DNA from: Oceanibaculum nanhaiense
Lineage (GTDB): Bacteria > Pseudomonadota > Alphaproteobacteria > Oceanibaculales > Oceanibaculaceae
Assembly (NCBI RefSeq): GCF_002148795.1
Contig: NZ_MPOB01000016.1
Coordinates: 1-36,186 of the forward strand
Direction of reading: 5' to 3'
Length of the DNA: 36,186 bases
The translations under genes were made by a program, and so were the position numbers. Positions 1 to 8,948 of the stretch are shown here, one piece after another. The notes beneath the pieces were generated by a model. That model saw only the letters and a list, made by a program, of their open reading frames with translations, did not search any database and had not been told where the DNA came from. How positions within the stretch are numbered: position 1 is the stretch's first letter; the number at the start of each line of letters is the position of its first letter.

Positions 1-127
1 AGAACCTCCCACACACCATGTCCACTTCACGCTCCCGACGCTGCCTCCAATACCCACACAGTTCCAGGCAGCAGACTTGGGCAGCACACCCAGAAAACCA
101 GACTGGGAACAGCCACAAAACTTCGCC

Positions 128-148
128 GGCATGCAAAACCAGCATGCC
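128..148. repeat. 7-bp inverted repeat upstream of tRNA-fMet
   Basis: GGCATGC and GCATGCC are separated by 7 nt (AAAACCA). The arms can form a small hairpin about 20 nt before the tRNA. No T-tract follows, so it is a weak terminator candidate at best. The rest of 1-127 is C-rich and holds nothing I recognise. Confidence 0.4.
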
Positions 149-167
149 CGGCCACCACCACACCCGG

Positions 168-245
<78 letters not shown>

Positions 246-269
246 AATTCTAAAACAAAATCAATAAGA

Positions 270-297
270 AAGGTCGCCGTAGGGCGGCCTTCTCTTT
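270..297 (+). terminator. rho-independent terminator after tRNA-fMet
   Basis: AAGGTCGCC and GGCGGCCTT form a 9-bp stem (one G-T wobble) around the loop GTAG, followed by the T-rich run CTCTTT. It lies 26 nt after the tRNA CCA. From here to the jetD stop at 436 nothing else is recognisable. Confidence 0.75.
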
Positions 298-435
298 ATC
301 TGAAATCCGATGCAGCTACCATATAGCTACCATCCGAAATCGTATTCTGGCGTAGATCGGAACCAGGAAAGCCGGCTTGCACCGGTGCTGAGCACCGAGT
401 GACGAAATCTGGCCTGCGGAGGTCGACGGAGGTTT

Positions 436-1626
436 CTACGCTGGTGGGGGCCGGGGATCGAGCTGTTCTTGCTCCAGCGCCTGCCCATCGCTTGATTGGA
501 GCCATTGGGCAAGAGACCCGATTTCTCCACCATGACCAGCCAACCGCTCCAGGCCGGCTCGAGACTTGAGCGGCGTTCCCCAATTTGTTGCCAGTTCTGG
601 CGCCATATCGTGCAGTCGAAGGGGGACACCGCAGGCGTCCTCCAGGTGCTTGGCGATCCGCAATCCGCCAGCATCTATGTCCCCCCAATGGAACAATGGA
701 GCCGGCTGCGCCACTCGGACCATGTGTACGATGCCGGCGAGAACATCGCGCGCCGGAAATCCGTCGCTGAGTAACGCAAGATATTGCCCTTCGATCTCCA
801 TGCAGTATCGCCAGAAACTCGTCGGGTTCTCGATGATGATCGTGTAGTCGACCGGCGAATGCAGCGTTGCCGACCGGACCGTAGACCAGGGAAGCCCGAC
901 GAACGGCACGCCGCTGCCTTCAAGTCGGATAGTATCGGACGTGACACTAACAGGGCCCCTCAGGAATAGTGGGTGGGCGCGGCGCACAATACCGTGCGCT
1001 TGAAGAACCTCTCGGGACTCCAGATCTGACGTTGCCGGACTCCAGCGTCGCAACAACGCGGCCACGCGACCTTCGTGACGCTCGAGCGCCTTGCTGTCAC
1101 CGACGGTCCGCCGGGAGAATGTCCGATGATCGATGTCGCGCCCGGCCCAGTGAACGATTCCATGGGTCAGGCGAAAGACTTCAATGAGGCCATCGGGATC
1201 GGTCGGCCCCAAATCGAGGACTCTGCGATTGATTGCCCACGCAGCCGACGCCTCGCTAAGGACGGCCTGAAAAAATGGTTCGTGAAGGATCTCAGGGCAT
1301 GCTGACTCGATACGCTGACGCGCCGTTCCGGCGATATCGGCCGAAGGCAGCCTGTTGAGAAAGCGATAGAGTGCATCAGCATCGGTGAGGCGGACGCGCG
1401 CGATTTCATTGGTAAACCGCCCGAGGCGATCCTCCTCGAGGCGAATCCCGCCGGCACGTTCGGCATCGCGCAATACGCGATGAAGAGAGTCTTGCTCTGC
1501 GGGCCCACCGACGCGGTTGTAGTCAATGCGCTGGGTGATATCGCGAACGCGTTCCCGGGGGGATTCGTGACGATCAAGCAAGCTGTTCAGGATGTCGTCA
1601 CCGGTGACACTTTTATTCGGCGGCAT
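436..1626 (-). CDS. jetD: Wadjet protein JetD (Toprim-type nuclease subunit)
   Basis: JetD is the nuclease of the Wadjet SMC complex, which extrudes and cleaves circular plasmid DNA. This 396-residue protein has the family layout: an N-terminal helical arm region and a C-terminal Toprim-like domain (DUF2220 type). The metal-binding motifs are visible as IIIENPTSFW (about residue 262) and HWGDIDAGGLRIAKHL (about 312). I chose the ATG at 1626 (MPPNKSVTGDD), which overlaps the jetC stop by 14 bp. The longer upstream reading would run backward through jetC in another frame. It is the last gene of the jetABCD operon and ends 140 bp from the tRNA terminator. All key acidic residues appear present, so it looks functional. 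The Wadjet subtype is not settled by this gene. Confidence 0.93.
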   Translation of the reverse strand: MPPNKSVTGDDILNSLLDRHESPRERVRDITQRIDYNRVGGPAEQDSLHRVLRDAERAGGIRLEEDRLGRFTNEIARVRLTDADALYRFLNRLPSADIAGTARQRIESACPEILHEPFFQAVLSEASAAWAINRRVLDLGPTDPDGLIEVFRLTHGIVHWAGRDIDHRTFSRRTVGDSKALERHEGRVAALLRRWSPATSDLESREVLQAHGIVRRAHPLFLRGPVSVTSDTIRLEGSGVPFVGLPWSTVRSATLHSPVDYTIIIENPTSFWRYCMEIEGQYLALLSDGFPARDVLAGIVHMVRVAQPAPLFHWGDIDAGGLRIAKHLEDACGVPLRLHDMAPELATNWGTPLKSRAGLERLAGHGGEIGSLAQWLQSSDGQALEQEQLDPRPPPA

Positions 1627-4600
1627 CCTGACTCTCTCGTCGGACGACTTCCTCGAAGTAGGCACGAGGCTTGTGCATCGGGTTCTCCAACTGCAAGAGC
1701 TCGTGCGCGGGCGCATGCATATGCTGCGGCGTTGCCTGAATGCGGCGCCCCACACGTATGATCGAGATCAGCGTGTCGAACGTCTCCTGATACAAAGCCT
1801 GGTGCGTCTTGGGCGCAGCCATAATGAGCTGAAGACCGAGCGCCTTATAGAAGCTGATGATCTTGTAAATATTTTCAGGATCCAGCTTCTCGAAGGCTTC
1901 GTCCATCAAGAGCAGCGCCGACTGCGGCGGCGCATCGTGGGCGCCGCCCAGGTGATTGCGATAGGCCGCAGACGATGCAACGCCGAGGCAGATATAGAAC
2001 GGCAGGAACTTCTGCCCGCCGCTGGCCTTGCCGCGTCGCGTTTCGAGATCCGAGATCTTCTCGTAGTTCTTCTCCGGATCGCAGATGTCGATGCTGAACC
2101 GGAAATAGTTCCGGTAGTCGGCCAGCTCTCGCAGCCGCCGGCGATGCGCCGCCTCGTCCTGTACGTCCTCGGCCGTCAGCATCTCGATCAGCTCGTTGAT
2201 CTTTACCTGGTCCGGATCGTTCGGGTCCGGAGCGCTCTGCATGAGTGCCGTCGCCTTCGGTGCGATCACATCGAGCCGGTCGATCAGATACCGGATGGTT
2301 TCCTTGTCCTGGTCGCGCTCCTGCCGGATTTGATACACCTCACCCATGAAGATGCTGCGCCGAAGCTCGCGGTTGAGGTCGTCTTGCACGCGCCGGACCG
2401 TATCTATGTTTGCGCGCAGACGGCTCAGGAAGTCGTGGACCATGGTTTCGATCAAGGCCTTCACGGCCAAGTCGACCCGGTCCTTGAACTGCCGCAACAC
2501 GGTTTGTGTCAGGTACCGCTGGCGCAAAGAGGCCCAATCGTGAAGGAGAACCGTCTTCTCCGCGTGAATGGTGTCGGTCCAGTCGAATCCGGGGTGCTGA
2601 TCGGGATTGGCCTGAACGTAGTCCTGGATGGCTGACATGAGCCTGGTCACGGCGGCACGTTGAGCCGGGCCCTTGTCCTTTGACTGCGCGGTAAAATGAT
2701 TTCGCACCTGTGCAGGGTGAGCAAGTTTAGCGCTCACGTCTCGGTATATCGATCGAACCCTACCCATAAACCGTTCCAGCCCGAGAGGTGGATCGTGACG
2801 GGCCTTGCGAAGCTCGAAGTTCGGCATCCGGCTAAGCAACAACTCGGCAGCTTTTTGGCGTTCCGTCTTGTTCGCCTCCATTCCGCCACGTCGGTGGCCG
2901 ATCTTCTCACGTAGCTCCCGATCCTTTGACTCCTCCTCTCGTTTCTCGTCACGATACGCTTTGAGGTCCTTCTCCAAGGAGCGCTTCTCCTCCATCAGCC
3001 CAGCGGGGAGGTCTTGCTCAAGCGCTGCGACGAGGTCATCGAGGCGCACTATCTCGTTGTCCGCTTCGCCGATGGCTCGAAGCGTATCGTGCCAATCTTC
3101 TCTATTGGTCCCCAGGATAGAATTGGCACGCTCCAAGGCCGTGACGAGGGCTTGCAAGCGGCTCTTTCCCTCGGCCGCTCTTTGAAGCGGCGCTTCGAGT
3201 CCGGCGCGAGCCTCAGTCAGGTGTTCGATTTGTCGTTCCCGAACGGCCTTCCCTAGACGTGGCACTGCCTGGAGGCGGCGGTATTCGATGCCGCGTCCGT
3301 GAGCGTATTTGCCATCCGCGGATGCGGCGAGGTCTCCCCGCCGAATGTCATTCGCGGATCGGGCCCGAACGATCCGCCCGAGCCGTACATTGATGAAGGC
3401 GCGCGCATATCGATCGTCCGTGAGGACGGCCTCGGCGAGAGTGCCGGGCGTCGGCGCCTGAAGCCCCGTCGGCAGGTTCTCGGTCTGAATGAGCTTTGCC
3501 TTGGTTCCCTTGTAGTGATTGTCGAAATGGCTGTAGGCGCTGTCCATGCGGGACGGATCAACGATTGTCGCATCGCACCAGTCACCCAGGATAGCCTCGA
3601 TGATCCCGCGCCACTCGGCGTATTGTGGGGCGATGTCGGCAACTTCGGACAGGGTGCGGCAGCTCACGCCGAGCTGGTTCAGGTCCTCCAGGAAATCCTG
3701 TGTATCCTTCGACATCATGCGGCCGCCGGCTCTCAGGTTGCTCAGGTTCCTGTCGAGCTCGGCAGCTTCCTTCGACAACTTGGCGTGATCCCCCGCCACG
3801 TCTTCGTAGTTCCGCTGAATGTGCCCGATAGCATCGGATAGCGGAGGCGCTTCCGATAGCAGCTCTGCGACATCACGAGGCTTCGACGGCCAGTTCGCGA
3901 CGTCGGGTTCGATGACATCGAGAGAATGAAGAGTATCGACAAAACCAACGAGATCGGGGAAATCGTCTCGTGGGAAAGCGGAATTCGAAGCGGCCTCGCG
4001 TACGTCGATGAGAGCCTGACGTACCGGTCTCGCTTCGGTGGCTTTGGCTTTGCGCCTCGACTCTTGCGTAGCCCTCCCGGATTGAGCGCGCTTTATCTGT
4101 TCGTAGGCAGGTGTACCGTCGATTTGTTGCGTGATCGCGTCGATCTGACGCTTGGTCACGTCTATGTTGTCTTCCAGCCTCGGTAGATAGGACTCGATCG
4201 AGCCCAGCTGCTCTTCCATCTCCGCGATTTCGCTGACTTGTTTTTCGATGATCTGCGAAAAGCGGTCGTATTCCGCGCGCTGCTCGCCATAGGACCATAG
4301 ACGAGCGTTGAACTGATCCGACATCACGCGCTCGCACTGCGAGCGTATCGTTTCAACGGTGCGGATTTCCGCTTCGACGCGGGCAATGTCTTTCTGCATG
4401 TCGCGCCACGTTTTGTAGCGCGCCTGGAATGTCTCGATCTCGATCGGTGCTTCGTCCAGCAGAAAGCTCTGGACGAAGGTCGTTACGCTCGTGATCTGTC
4501 CGATATCGAACGACAGGGCTTGCCGCATCGCGGCGCGCGCACGATCAGGGTCCAGTTGCGTCCCTCGGGCGTTCGCATTGATGACCGCATACAGATGACG

Positions 4601-5158
4601 CAAGAAGGTACGATTGTTTTGACGTTGAAAGGTCTGGACGTCGCGGCCCCGCCGCCGCTGCTCATCGAGAAAGCTTGCCCACGCCTTCTCCTGGACCCCG
4701 CCCTCCACCGGGTCCACGAAATCGTCCCGTCGCAGGATGGAGCCCTCGACAAAAAAGAGCCCTAGAACGTGCTCCTCTCCCGCCGCCGCCTTCGCCTCAA
4801 TACATACGCCGGCCGTGCAGCGCCGCGTCGCATCGGTCGTTTCGAACCCCAAGGCGATGTAGGTAACACAGGAGTCTCGTTCGTAGCCCTGGCCGTCGTC
4901 GAGGAGGCCCAGGCAAGCTTCGAGGACGGTGCGTCGGTTTGCGCGACCTTCCGCGATACGGCTGTTGAGGTCGAGGTACCGTTTGTTCATCCCCGTCATG
5001 ACGATCTGGATCGCGTCCAGAAGAACGGATTTTCCGGAGCCATTGCCGCCCAGGAAAACGGCATTCCCGGCACCTTCGATCGGGAAGTCCTGTTGGTACA
5101 GGTAGTAATTGACGGCCGTGATGTTTCTGAGAACGAAAGCGGTCGTCATGGCCATCAC
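1613..5158 (-). CDS. jetC: Wadjet SMC-like ATPase JetC
   Basis: This 1181-residue SMC/MukB-like ATPase is the motor of Wadjet. A Walker A motif GGNGSGKS lies at residues 37-44. Long charged helical segments, predicted coiled coil, fill the middle. The C-terminal head has an ABC signature (ASGGQKF, about 1043) and a Walker B motif (LLLMDEAFEKLDP, about 1083). Known Wadjet complexes use this ATPase to load on and extrude closed circular DNA before JetD cuts. The start at 5158 overlaps the jetB stop as ATGA. Alternative Met codons at positions 2 and 4 cannot be excluded. Length and intact head motifs argue that it is active. Confidence 0.95.
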   Translation of the reverse strand: MMAMTTAFVLRNITAVNYYLYQQDFPIEGAGNAVFLGGNGSGKSVLLDAIQIVMTGMNKRYLDLNSRIAEGRANRRTVLEACLGLLDDGQGYERDSCVTYIALGFETTDATRRCTAGVCIEAKAAAGEEHVLGLFFVEGSILRRDDFVDPVEGGVQEKAWASFLDEQRRRGRDVQTFQRQNNRTFLRHLYAVINANARGTQLDPDRARAAMRQALSFDIGQITSVTTFVQSFLLDEAPIEIETFQARYKTWRDMQKDIARVEAEIRTVETIRSQCERVMSDQFNARLWSYGEQRAEYDRFSQIIEKQVSEIAEMEEQLGSIESYLPRLEDNIDVTKRQIDAITQQIDGTPAYEQIKRAQSGRATQESRRKAKATEARPVRQALIDVREAASNSAFPRDDFPDLVGFVDTLHSLDVIEPDVANWPSKPRDVAELLSEAPPLSDAIGHIQRNYEDVAGDHAKLSKEAAELDRNLSNLRAGGRMMSKDTQDFLEDLNQLGVSCRTLSEVADIAPQYAEWRGIIEAILGDWCDATIVDPSRMDSAYSHFDNHYKGTKAKLIQTENLPTGLQAPTPGTLAEAVLTDDRYARAFINVRLGRIVRARSANDIRRGDLAASADGKYAHGRGIEYRRLQAVPRLGKAVRERQIEHLTEARAGLEAPLQRAAEGKSRLQALVTALERANSILGTNREDWHDTLRAIGEADNEIVRLDDLVAALEQDLPAGLMEEKRSLEKDLKAYRDEKREEESKDRELREKIGHRRGGMEANKTERQKAAELLLSRMPNFELRKARHDPPLGLERFMGRVRSIYRDVSAKLAHPAQVRNHFTAQSKDKGPAQRAAVTRLMSAIQDYVQANPDQHPGFDWTDTIHAEKTVLLHDWASLRQRYLTQTVLRQFKDRVDLAVKALIETMVHDFLSRLRANIDTVRRVQDDLNRELRRSIFMGEVYQIRQERDQDKETIRYLIDRLDVIAPKATALMQSAPDPNDPDQVKINELIEMLTAEDVQDEAAHRRRLRELADYRNYFRFSIDICDPEKNYEKISDLETRRGKASGGQKFLPFYICLGVASSAAYRNHLGGAHDAPPQSALLLMDEAFEKLDPENIYKIISFYKALGLQLIMAAPKTHQALYQETFDTLISIIRVGRRIQATPQHMHAPAHELLQLENPMHKPRAYFEEVVRRESQDAAE

Positions 5159-5841
5159 CTCCGTCGCGTGTCAGCGGCCTCGGCGTCCGCATCGACTTCG
5201 ATTGCGGCCAACGGGTGTTCCTCGTCCGCGGCGGCAGTCTCCGGCTGCGACGATGACGCATCACGCCATGCGCCGATCCGTGCCAGAAACGACTCGTCAA
5301 CGACCTCAAGCAGGGTCGGGCGCAACGACACCTCGACATCGACGTTCAGCGAATGGGTCTGATCAAAACTCACCAGGCCGCGACGCCTGAACTGCGTCAG
5401 GATTTCGCGAAGCTCGCCCGGCTTCAGGCGCCGCGCCCCAAATGACGAATAGACAGTCTGGATTTCCTCCTCATCGACCAGAATGTCGGCGCTCCCATCG
5501 ATGAAGTACCCCTTCTTGGCACCCTCGGAGTATAGTAGCCGTACGCAGAGCAGGATGATCGTTTCCTGCGTCGGGACCCGTGCGTTCCCATAGGCCTGAG
5601 GACTGACAAAGCCCACATAGCCCCAGCCGTCGTTGAAGACCAACCGGAACCCGAGCGACGCGAAAAGCTCCTGGAAATAGTCGAGATGGCGCTGGACGCG
5701 TTCGAAATGAGCGGCGCCTCCTAAATCGCTACGGGTGATGAATTGACGATGGAGGAGCCGGTTGGCCGTCTCAGTCAACTCTTCGGCCGTCGAATTAGGG
5801 TCCTTTCCAGCCTCCTGTGAGGCCCAGCGCGATACGATCAT
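5155..5841 (-). CDS. jetB: Wadjet protein JetB (DUF4194-like, KITE-type subunit)
   Basis: A 228-residue acidic protein sits between jetA and jetC, with 4-bp ATGA overlaps on both sides. This is the arrangement of Wadjet operons. Position, size and the winged-helix-like stretch RHLDYFQELFASLGFRLVF, followed by a LILVDEEEIQ-like region, fit JetB. JetB is a MukE/KITE-like subunit that binds the kleisin-like JetA and the JetC heads. The C-terminal 30 residues are low-complexity and acidic (EADTRRR end). The family call rests on context and general similarity, not on a catalytic motif. Confidence 0.88.
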   Translation of the reverse strand: MIVSRWASQEAGKDPNSTAEELTETANRLLHRQFITRSDLGGAAHFERVQRHLDYFQELFASLGFRLVFNDGWGYVGFVSPQAYGNARVPTQETIILLCVRLLYSEGAKKGYFIDGSADILVDEEEIQTVYSSFGARRLKPGELREILTQFRRRGLVSFDQTHSLNVDVEVSLRPTLLEVVDESFLARIGAWRDASSSQPETAAADEEHPLAAIEVDADAEAADTRRR

Positions 5842-7214
5842 CTTTCATCTTCTTTGAGTCGAACGAATATCTTGGGGCCAGATATATATCTGCAATTACC
5901 CATATTATTCATTCGTTTGAATTCTAGTCCAGGTAGAGATTCCAGATGTCCTGCCCGAGCCTCGAATAGAACTGCGATGTCGCGCGCATCCCTCGGTTCG
6001 AAACTGTCGAGATCGACATACTCCCCGCCTGTGGCGAACTCCCGGAGCCGCGCGACGATAGCGCGCGGCGTAACGGCCATGCGAGCGACGTAGTCGTCCA
6101 TGAGCTCTTCGCGTTTCAGATCGACCGGATCGACCGCGTTCTGCCTTCGGACTTGAGGCTCGATCGGGTCGCGAGCTTTCCGGGGGAGCGCCAGCGTAGC
6201 TGTCGAAAGGGGGACCGGTAGGCCAGGAAACGGGCTGACACAGGCCGAGGCACCAGCGTCCAGACAGGCAAAGGCGCCTCGGACTGCCTCGCGCAAAGCT
6301 TCTTCGCGGACATCCCGGGCCGTTTCCTGATACCGGACCGTCGTGGCGATCCGGCGTTCCAGCCTGTGCGAAAACCGGTCGATCAGGTCGAGCTTGTCAC
6401 CGAGACTGGCAAATACATCTCGTACGCGGACAAGGTCGCCTCGGATTTGCGCTGTCGCGGATGGTATGTCTTGAGCCAGCCCCTGATCAGCAAGCGCGGT
6501 CGCAGCCCGGGCGATCTGGCCCTCGTCATTGATGAAGCGTTCTGTGGTGTCGATGATGCTGCGCTGGAAGCGCATTGGATTGTAGGCAGAGGCTTTCAGG
6601 CTTCTGTAGTTTTGCAGGAGCAGCTTGTCGACAAAGCTTTCCATGAAGCGCTGAAGCAGATCGGTCAAATCCTCCGACTGCATCAGGTCTTCCTCAATCC
6701 GAAATAGCGAAGTCAGAACGCCGTCAATGGAACGCCGGAGTTGGGTCGCCTGGCGGCGAGCGCTCGCGATGTTCATGACCTTGTCCGCGGGCGCGTCGTA
6801 TGCGGCAAGAATGCCGGTATCGATGAGGCTGGCTTCCGCCGAGATATCGACCTTCAGTTCCTCTCCGAGTCCTACCAGAACCGACAGAAGCGCATGCGCC
6901 TCGCGCGGCATATGGACTTCCACCACCCGCCGATTCCTGACCTCCATGACCCAGCCGTCGTCACGAAGCTTGTTGAAAACGAGGTATTCCGCCGTATCGC
7001 TAGCCCCGCTGTCATCGTCGTCCGCGAGCGCGTTATAGGCGGGGTCGTTGATGACCTCGCGAATGACCTGAATGACTTCGGCCTTCTTGGGGGCGGCGGA
7101 GAAGTCATCGAAGAACTGGGCGAATATCTGTTCGAGGACAGCGACATTGCGGATGCGCGCAGGCGAGCACAGCATCCGGAACAGCGTGTAGGGGACTGTG
7201 TCCAGCAGGGACAT
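5838..7214 (-). CDS. jetA: Wadjet protein JetA (kleisin-like subunit, DUF5716-like)
   Basis: This 458-residue protein is the first gene of the operon. Its N-terminus (TLFRMLCSPARIRNVAVLEQ) and helical body resemble JetA proteins of the DUF5716 type, which I associate with Wadjet type II; the subtype is uncertain. JetA acts as the kleisin-like linker of the SMC complex. The start ATG at 7214 has a strong ribosome-binding site (GGGGGAGG) 10-12 nt upstream. The stop overlaps the jetB start. The promoter must lie in the 63-bp gap shared with the divergent KfrA-like gene, which contains a perfect inverted repeat. Confidence 0.88.
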   Translation of the reverse strand: MSLLDTVPYTLFRMLCSPARIRNVAVLEQIFAQFFDDFSAAPKKAEVIQVIREVINDPAYNALADDDDSGASDTAEYLVFNKLRDDGWVMEVRNRRVVEVHMPREAHALLSVLVGLGEELKVDISAEASLIDTGILAAYDAPADKVMNIASARRQATQLRRSIDGVLTSLFRIEEDLMQSEDLTDLLQRFMESFVDKLLLQNYRSLKASAYNPMRFQRSIIDTTERFINDEGQIARAATALADQGLAQDIPSATAQIRGDLVRVRDVFASLGDKLDLIDRFSHRLERRIATTVRYQETARDVREEALREAVRGAFACLDAGASACVSPFPGLPVPLSTATLALPRKARDPIEPQVRRQNAVDPVDLKREELMDDYVARMAVTPRAIVARLREFATGGEYVDLDSFEPRDARDIAVLFEARAGHLESLPGLEFKRMNNMGNCRYISGPKIFVRLKEDER

Positions 7215-7233
7215 ATCACGTTGCCTCCCCCAA

Positions 7234-7267
7234 TTAGTTTGTTATATTATAAGTTATAACAAACTAA
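7234..7267. promoter_or_regulatory. 13-bp perfect inverted repeat, candidate operator for the KfrA-like protein
   Basis: TTAGTTTGTTATA (7234-7246) and TATAACAAACTAA (7255-7267) are perfect inverse complements separated by 8 bp. The element is very AT-rich within GC-rich DNA. It fills most of the 63-bp space between the divergent starts of jetA (7214) and the KfrA-like gene (7278). It therefore overlaps whatever promoters drive both. KfrA proteins of IncP plasmids bind an operator over their own promoter, so autoregulation plus Wadjet control is the natural inference. Confidence 0.75.
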
Positions 7268-7277
7268 AGGACCTCGT

Positions 7278-7910
7278 ATGCCTCGACCGCCGAAGTATAC
7301 CGACGATGACATCGCGGAGGCCATCGATTCCCTGATCGGCGAGGGGAAGGAGGTCAACCCGTCACGAGTGAAGCAGCTGCTTGGCGGAGGAAATGTCGAG
7401 AGAATCAAGGGGGTCATCGATCGGAGAGGCGTAGGCCCGCGCAGTGCCAAGGCCGACACGCCAGATTTGCCGCCCTCCATGATGGCGGAGCTTAGGCGGC
7501 ACAACGATCAGAGCGTCGACGAAATTCGGCGTCTCACCGCGAAGTTGTGGCAGTTGGCCTGTGATGAATTATCGAAAGGCCAGAAGAACGAGGGCGCCGC
7601 ACTACGCAGCCGTATCTCCGATTTGGAGAAAAAACTGTCAGAAGCAGATCGTCAGCTTCAGCAAGCTACTTCGGAAGCCCATCGTGAAAGTAGGACATTG
7701 ACGATCGAAAACAGGCAACTCGTGGACCAGTGCGGGCAATTGAAGGAAGCGCTGCGAAACGCCGAGAGTGATTTACGCGCGTCCGAGAAACTTATCGCAG
7801 TCCTCGAAAGAGCGCAGCGCCAGGATAGGGAAGAGATCCGCTCGCTGCAGAAGCGGGTGGAAGAGCTTGTGGCGGAGCTCGCCACCATCAAGGCAAAAAA
7901 CCAAGAATAG
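7278..7910 (+). CDS. KfrA-like DNA-binding coiled-coil protein
   Basis: The 210-residue protein starts with a helix-turn-helix domain of the KfrA N-terminal type (MPRPPKYTDDDIAEAIDSL, then NPSRVKQLLGGGNVERIKGVID, residues 1-50). From about residue 80 to the end there is a long coiled coil rich in E, K, Q, L and R. KfrA of plasmid RK2 is an autorepressor with the same architecture and is linked to plasmid segregation. The ATG at 7278 follows AAAGGA. The gene is divergent from jetA across a single inverted repeat, so it is probably the Wadjet regulator, perhaps sensing or organising plasmid DNA. That role is inference. Confidence 0.82.
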   Translation: MPRPPKYTDDDIAEAIDSLIGEGKEVNPSRVKQLLGGGNVERIKGVIDRRGVGPRSAKADTPDLPPSMMAELRRHNDQSVDEIRRLTAKLWQLACDELSKGQKNEGAALRSRISDLEKKLSEADRQLQQATSEAHRESRTLTIENRQLVDQCGQLKEALRNAESDLRASEKLIAVLERAQRQDREEIRSLQKRVEELVAELATIKAKNQE

Positions 7911-8121
7911 AATCGATTGCTTGCCCACGACCAGACAGCGGAACGTGGAGTCTGGTCATGAGCCCCCGCACTCGAGCGTCAGCTGGTTGAAAAGTATCCG
8001 AGGCCGTTTTCATGTCTACGGGGACGCCGACATGTCGCTGCTGGCGTTTGGCTTCGAGTGCGTCGATCCTCGCGGGCAATGGTCTCCTCCGTCCACGCCG
8101 CTATTGTACCTTGTTGGAGTT

Positions 8122-8400
8122 TCAGCGCTGGGAGTCTCGCGCGTCTGTCAATAGTTGCCGATAGCCCCGCTCCGTCATCCACTTGGCCCGTTTGAGGTGA
8201 GCTTCCCAGCAGTGCCGTGTCCGGTCAGGCTCGGCCGCCGGATTGCGGTGCAGGACGATCCGCGCCACCTCTCGCCAGTCGGCTCCCTCGTCGTCTGCAT
8301 CCAGCAGCCGCAGGTAGGTGACGAAGTGCTGCTCGTCGTAGCGGGTGACGCTGTCTGACCAAGGCACGTCGTCGGCAACGTCGGGATCAAGCTCGGTCAT
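8122..8400 (-). CDS. small DUF2285-like protein
   Basis: The 92-residue acidic protein (MTELDPDVADDVPW, later DWREVARIVLH and HLKRAKWMTERGYRQLL) resembles short DUF2285-type proteins found on alphaproteobacterial integrative elements next to XRE regulators. DUF2285 is related to the DNA-binding domain of RovC. The start at 8400 has AGGAAGG upstream, whereas the longer in-frame reading lacks support. It is divergent from the XRE gene at 8534 and shares its dyad-containing promoter. The exact function is unknown. The 211 bp between the KfrA-like gene and this gene hold nothing I recognise. Confidence 0.75.
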   Translation of the reverse strand: MTELDPDVADDVPWSDSVTRYDEQHFVTYLRLLDADDEGADWREVARIVLHRNPAAEPDRTRHCWEAHLKRAKWMTERGYRQLLTDARDSQR

Positions 8401-8464
8401 AGTCCGGCCTTCCTGAAGCCGTCCGTCTCCGCTGGGTGCAGACGGAGGCGCCGCCGTCGAAGAA

Positions 8465-8498
8465 TATCCCGATATGGGATAATCCGAAATCAGGATTA
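8465..8498. promoter_or_regulatory. two overlapping dyads, candidate XRE operator
   Basis: TATCCC-N5-GGGATA (8465-8481) is directly followed by TAATCC-N7-GGATTA (8480-8498). Both are perfect dyads of the size bound by XRE/lambda-type repressors. They lie 36 bp before the XRE start and 64 bp from the divergent DUF2285 gene, a position suited to autoregulation of both. Confidence 0.65.
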
Positions 8499-8533
8499 GT
8501 GGAAGAACCGGCCTCACCATTTAGCCGGTTTTC

Positions 8534-8824
8534 ATGCCCAAATCGCTCCGCACGCCGCGGCAAGAACGACTGCAAGCATTATTAGCCCAAGTCCGGAAAG
8601 CCAGGAAGCTCACGCAATCCGATGTTGCCAAACGGCTCGATCGCCCGCAGTCCTTTGTCGCCAAGTATGAAGGCGGGGAGCGTAGGCTGGATGTCGTTGA
8701 ATTCGTTGAGGTCGCCGAAGCGCTTGAAACAGACCCCTGCGCATTACTCTCGAACCTTCTTCACGCCGACGAGCCTTTGCCGCCTGCGATCCAAGGTCGC
8801 CGACCAAGGCGCACCAGAGCCTAG
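8534..8824 (+). CDS. XRE-family helix-turn-helix regulator
   Basis: The 96-residue protein carries a canonical [29 protein letters not shown] followed by [19 protein letters not shown] (residues 12-55). The C-terminus is short and basic. Such proteins repress from palindromic operators, and two overlapping dyads sit just upstream of its ATG. It is divergent from the small DUF2285 gene. This pair recurs on alphaproteobacterial integrative elements, where it may control element functions (inference). Confidence 0.92.
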   Translation: MPKSLRTPRQERLQALLAQVRKARKLTQSDVAKRLDRPQSFVAKYEGGERRLDVVEFVEVAEALETDPCALLSNLLHADEPLPPAIQGRRPRRTRA

Positions 8825-8948
8825 GTAAATTCGTTGCCGGTCCAGACTTCGCGGGCCGGTCTAGGCGTGTCTGTCCGCCGCGCACTTACGCCATCAGCAT
8901 ATCACTTCGGGTGCGCAAGAGGGATCGGTATCGTGACCGTCATGCAAA

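Noticed and set aside
436-1755. Longer jetD start at 1755
   Set aside because: The extra 43 residues are Arg/Ser-rich and lie antiparallel-frame within jetC; the ATG at 1626 gives the usual overlap.
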